A DNA stretch of 7,221 bases, taken from Bacillota bacterium. Its GTDB lineage: Bacteria > Bacillota > Clostridia > Lachnospirales > WQUN01. Every line of letters begins with the position of its first letter. Positions within the stretch are counted from its first letter, which is position 1. Below, one piece after another: positions 5,761 through 7,221 of the stretch. The notes below the pieces were generated by a model. That model worked only from the letters and a program-made list of their open reading frames with translations. It was not told the DNA's origin and did not search any database. A program made the position numbers and the translations under genes. Where the stretch lies: the NCBI GenBank assembly GCA_009782085.1, contig WQUN01000035.1:1-7221 (forward strand), given 5' to 3'.

Positions 5761-5777
5761 CAAAACGAAGATTCGGC

Positions 5778-5806
5778 TTGACATATCCTGGAGCCGGGAA
5801 TAATAT
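5778..5806 (+). promoter_or_regulatory. Sigma-A promoter of the erm transcript
   Basis: A perfect TTGACA (5778-5783), a 17-bp spacer and TAATAT (5801-5806) form a strong promoter. Transcription would begin near 5813, giving about 145 nt of leader before the leader peptide and about 350 nt before erm. A strong constitutive promoter with a long structured leader fits control after initiation of transcription. Confidence 0.8.
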
Positions 5807-5861
5807 AAATACTGGTTTACGCCGCGGAGGCATAATCGCCGCCGCAATCCATATTCCGGCC

Positions 5862-5932
5862 GGTTATGCCGAATGGTGAAAACATTTGCCGACGACATGA
5901 GGAGGCTAATGTTTTCGCGCCTCGGTTAATCC
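5862..5932 (+). repeat. 71-nt structured repeat, copy B, in the erm 5' leader
   Basis: This is the inverted counterpart of copy A (377-447). In plus-strand RNA, GAAAACATTTGCC (5878-5890) pairs with GGCTAATGTTTTC (5904-5916) over 12 bp with one U-U mismatch. The loop holds a GACGAC...GAGGA sequence shared with copy A. Outer flanks GGTTATGCCGA and TCGGTTAATCC can partly pair. Compared with copy A the core blocks are identical, but the flanks differ mostly by transitions. The GAGGAGG in the loop mimics a ribosome binding site, but the ATG after it is only 3 nt away. Confidence 0.6.
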
Positions 5933-5957
5933 AAAATTATCCACGGAGGCATACACG

Positions 5958-5984
5958 ATGATTCGCAGCATTCGCATTCGTTAA
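5958..5984 (+). CDS. Erm leader peptide, 8 residues (M-I-R-S-I-R-I-R)
   Basis: A perfect GGAGG (5945-5949) stands 8 nt before an ATG that opens an 8-codon frame ending in TAA. The peptide has Arg-Ile-Arg at residues 6-8. In the known ErmDL leader, which starts M-T-H-S-M-R-L-R, Arg-Leu-Arg occupies the same residues; macrolide-bound ribosomes stop there with codon 7 in the P site and Arg8 arriving in the A site. Ser4 is also shared. Here the stop codon follows immediately after Arg8, so nothing beyond the arrest site is encoded. The role, sensing macrolides and switching on erm translation, is inferred from this match and the position upstream of erm. Confidence 0.85.
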   Translation: MIRSIRIR

Positions 5985-6152
5985 CTGCGTGCGCGGAACG
6001 GGAGGGCTAGTTTTGACAGCAGAATCGCCGCGGAAGATTTATACGAATCTCGATTGAAGTCTTCTCTGAGATTCGTATGTATCCGCGGGATTTTGAGCCT
6101 TTCTCTGCTTTTGCGCGCCTTTTTCGTGCGAATTAATCCTGCGAATGAGGTG
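5976..6152 (+). promoter_or_regulatory. Translational attenuator of erm
   Basis: Four segments can form mutually exclusive stems. Segment 1, ATTCGTTAA (5976-5984, the end of the leader frame), pairs with segment 2 (6039-6048) over 9 bp with one bulge. Segment 2, ATACGAATCTC (6041-6051), pairs perfectly with segment 3, GAGATTCGTAT (6068-6078); CCGCGGA (6028-6034) and TCCGCGG (6082-6088) extend that stem outward. Segment 3's continuation CGCGGGATT (6084-6092) pairs with segment 4, AATCCTGCG (6135-6143), just before the erm ribosome binding site GAGGTG (6147-6152). CATTCGCA in the leader frame (5969-5976) can also pair with TGCGAATG (6140-6147). A ribosome stalled on codon 7 would open 1:2, favour 2:3 and free segment 4. 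Pairings were found by eye, without folding energies. Confidence 0.75.
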
Positions 6153-6161
6153 TATTTTTTT

Positions 6162-6920
6162 ATGCGCGTCTCCGGAATCCGGATTCCCCAGAATTTTCTG
6201 ACGAGCCGCCGGACTATAGAACGGCTGCTCCGCCTGACGAATATCAGCAAAAACGACCACATCGTCGAAATCGGCCCCGGCAAGGGCCATATCACAGGCC
6301 CGCTCCTGGACGCCTGCGGCAGGCTGACTGCCGTCGAGATAGACGGCGGCCTGTGCGACATCCTGGAGGCCAAATTTCAGGGGCGGAGAAATCTCGCGCT
6401 GCGCCGCGCGGATTTTCTGAAATGGCCGCTGCCCGCCTCCGAATACAAGGTCTTCGCCAACATCCCGTTTTCCCGCACGACGGAGATCCTCCGCAAGCTG
6501 GCCGGCAGCCGGAATCCCCCCGCCGAGGCGTGGCTCGTGATGGAAAAGGGCGCGGCAAAGGGCTTCATGGGCATACCCAAAGAGGACAGACGCTCCCTCA
6601 TGACCAAGCCCGTCTTTGACATGGAGATCGTCTGGCGCTTCCGGCGGGAAGACTTCCATCCCGCGCCGGCCGCGGACGCCGTGTTGCTCCATCTGAAAAG
6701 GAAGGAGCGGCCCGACGTGCCGTTCGGCCTTCGCCGCGAGTACGAGCGGTTCTTAACGCTCGCGCTCCGGAATAACGGGCTTGGACTGTCACGGATTTTG
6801 ACAAAAAGGCAGATCGCCGCCGCGCTCCGGGAGGCCGGGGAGAGAGACGCCCGCTCCGGCGAGATTCTGTATGTGCAGTGGCTGTGCCTTTTCCGAAGGG
6901 CGCGGGAGAGCGGGTTGTAA
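6162..6920 (+). CDS. erm: Erm-family 23S rRNA (adenine-N6)-methyltransferase
   Basis: Erm enzymes methylate A2058 (E. coli numbering) of 23S rRNA using S-adenosylmethionine and confer resistance to macrolides, lincosamides and streptogramin B. In 252 residues (ErmC has 244) the family order is intact: S-G-I-R-I-P-Q-N-F-L-T-S near the N-terminus (4-15); SAM-binding motif I E-I-G-P-G-K-G-H-I-T (36-45); acidic A-V-E-I-D (57-61); R-A-D-F-L (82-86); catalytic motif IV N-I-P-F (100-103), then R-T-T-E-I-L-R-K-L as in Erm and not KsgA; and M-E-K-G-A-A-K (127-133). The frame is open upstream to a TTG at 6054, but ATG 6162 is chosen because GAGGTG (6147-6152) lies 9 nt before it and homologues start here. 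It stands alone behind a leader peptide and attenuator. GC content matches rho, so recent acquisition is not evident. KsgA/Dim1-type methylase is the alternative, judged unlikely. Confidence 0.93.
   Translation: MRVSGIRIPQNFLTSRRTIERLLRLTNISKNDHIVEIGPGKGHITGPLLDACGRLTAVEIDGGLCDILEAKFQGRRNLALRRADFLKWPLPASEYKVFANIPFSRTTEILRKLAGSRNPPAEAWLVMEKGAAKGFMGIPKEDRRSLMTKPVFDMEIVWRFRREDFHPAPAADAVLLHLKRKERPDVPFGLRREYERFLTLALRNNGLGLSRILTKRQIAAALREAGERDARSGEILYVQWLCLFRRARESGL
6174..6187 (+). other. 14-bp perfect palindrome in erm codons 5-9
   Basis: GGAATCCGGATTCC lies 10 bp after the erm start codon. As RNA it could form only a tight hairpin, but dimers or pairing with AATCC/GGATT segments of the upstream leader are possible. 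It may add to start-site masking, or may be chance. Confidence 0.4.
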
Positions 6921-6930
6921 TATTTACAAC
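6914..6930 (+). other. Short inverted repeat over the erm stop codon
   Basis: GTTGTAA (6914-6920) and TTACAAC (6924-6930) are perfect inverted repeats with a 3-nt gap, including the TAA stop. The stem is AT-rich and lacks a following T-tract, so it is not a convincing terminator. Confidence 0.4.
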
Positions 6931-6967
6931 GTCAGCAGGGTTTATATTTACGACGTCAACAGGGTTT
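6920..6967. repeat. 24-bp tandem repeat, two copies, after erm
   Basis: The unit ATATTTAC(A/G)ACGTCA(G/A)CAGG plus GTTT occurs at 6920-6943 and 6944-6967, with two differences; a third partial copy (ATATTT) follows at 6968. The first copy starts on the last base of the erm stop codon. The period is a multiple of three, but no plausible gene uses it in either strand. Confidence 0.75.
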
Positions 6968-7021
6968 ATATTTGGTGTTAGTCGGAAATAAAGTTGAATT
7001 GCCAAATAGTCAAAACATACA

Positions 7022-7096
7022 GTAGGGCGGGGGCTTGCCCCCGCCGGGAACTCCCGCATGACCGCATGGCGCGGCGGGGGCAAGCCCCCGCCCTAC
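7022..7096. repeat. Perfect 24-bp inverted repeat, GC-rich palindrome
   Basis: The arms 7022-7045 (starting GTAGGGCGGGGGC) and 7073-7096 (ending GCCCCCGCCCTAC) are exact reverse complements across 24 bp, with a 27-bp centre. Each arm is itself nearly palindromic, GGCGGGGG-CTTG-CCCCCGCC. It is the strongest hairpin downstream of erm and could stop or stabilise the transcript, though no T-tract follows. Confidence 0.8.
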
Positions 7097-7161
7097 ATAT
7101 GCGGCGCATCATTCAACATAAAAGGTTATAGTCTCAAATAGTGTTGATACGGGCGGGCGGC

Positions 7162-7221
7162 AGAACGCCGCCCCTACAAAATCCTGATAATTCGCCGTTT
7201 TGACTGTAGGGGCGGCGTTCT
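7162..7221. repeat. GC-rich palindrome cut by the window end
   Basis: AGAACGCCGCCCCTACA (7162-7178) and TGTAGGGGCGGCGTTCT (7205-7221) are perfect 17-bp inverted repeats with 26 bp between. The right arm reaches the last base, so the element probably continues outside. It carries the same TGTAGGG/CCCTACA ends as the other repeats here. Confidence 0.75.

Noticed and set aside
5897..5929. Short frame M-R-R-L-M-F-S-R-L-G, or its internal ATG at 5909, as a second erm leader peptide
   Set aside because: The first ATG has no ribosome binding site and the second is only 3 nt from GGAGG. The frame lies in the structured repeat, which explains its sequence.
6054..6161. 36-residue N-terminal extension of Erm from TTG 6054
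   Set aside because: It would run through the attenuator stem, has no ribosome binding site, and Erm proteins start near the ATG at 6162, which has a good site.
6598..7083. 161-residue minus-strand frame after erm
   Set aside because: It is antisense to erm for half its length and otherwise encodes the tandem and palindromic repeats.
7003..7142. CAAATAGT at 7003-7010 and 7135-7142 as a target duplication around the 7022-7096 palindrome
   Set aside because: The inner ends show no terminal inverted repeats next to the direct repeats, and 8 bp in AT-rich sequence may be chance.
1..7221. CRISPR array, tRNA or rRNA genes
   Set aside because: Repeats here are palindromic or tandem without regular spacers, and I saw no cloverleaf or rRNA signature on either strand.

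Overview
The window looks like chromosome from an uncultured, GC-rich member of the Clostridia (Firmicutes). The evidence is strong GGAGG ribosome binding sites, sigma-A type promoters (TTGACA, 17 bp, TAnnAT), a TTG and a GTG start, a Rho of Gram-positive size, and many short GC-rich palindromic repeats between genes. The lineage is an inference; there is no rRNA gene or other marker here to settle it.

Layout. Positions 1-516 hold no gene, only palindromic repeats and one copy (A, 377-447) of a 71-nt structured repeat. A good promoter (517-545) drives a two-gene unit: a single-pass membrane protein with a C-terminal LysM domain (573-1787), then transcription termination factor Rho (1855-3315), with a stem-loop between them. 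Two minus-strand genes converge on rho: an initiating sugar-phosphate transferase (4795-4220) and an extended-SDR NAD-dependent epimerase/reductase (4223-3321), joined by a 4-bp stop/start overlap. Together they probably make and load the first sugar of a surface glycan. Upstream of them, a small unrecognised 88-residue protein (5123-4857) has its own promoter and a textbook intrinsic terminator.

Positions 5182-5777 hold no gene but nested repeats, including a 169-bp MITE-like element with near-perfect terminal inverted repeats and a 10-bp target duplication. This element ends just before a strong promoter (5778-5806). The promoter leads into copy B (5862-5932) of the 71-nt repeat, then an 8-codon leader peptide, then mutually exclusive RNA stems, then an Erm-family 23S rRNA adenine methyltransferase (6162-6920). 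More tandem and palindromic repeats fill the right end.

The most interesting part is the erm control region. The leader peptide, M-I-R-S-I-R-I-R followed by a stop, puts an Arg-x-Arg macrolide-arrest motif at the same codons (6-8) as in the known ErmDL leader. Its last codons can pair with one arm of a downstream stem, as in classical translational attenuation. The gene is therefore probably an inducible macrolide (MLS) resistance determinant with a previously unnamed, minimal leader.
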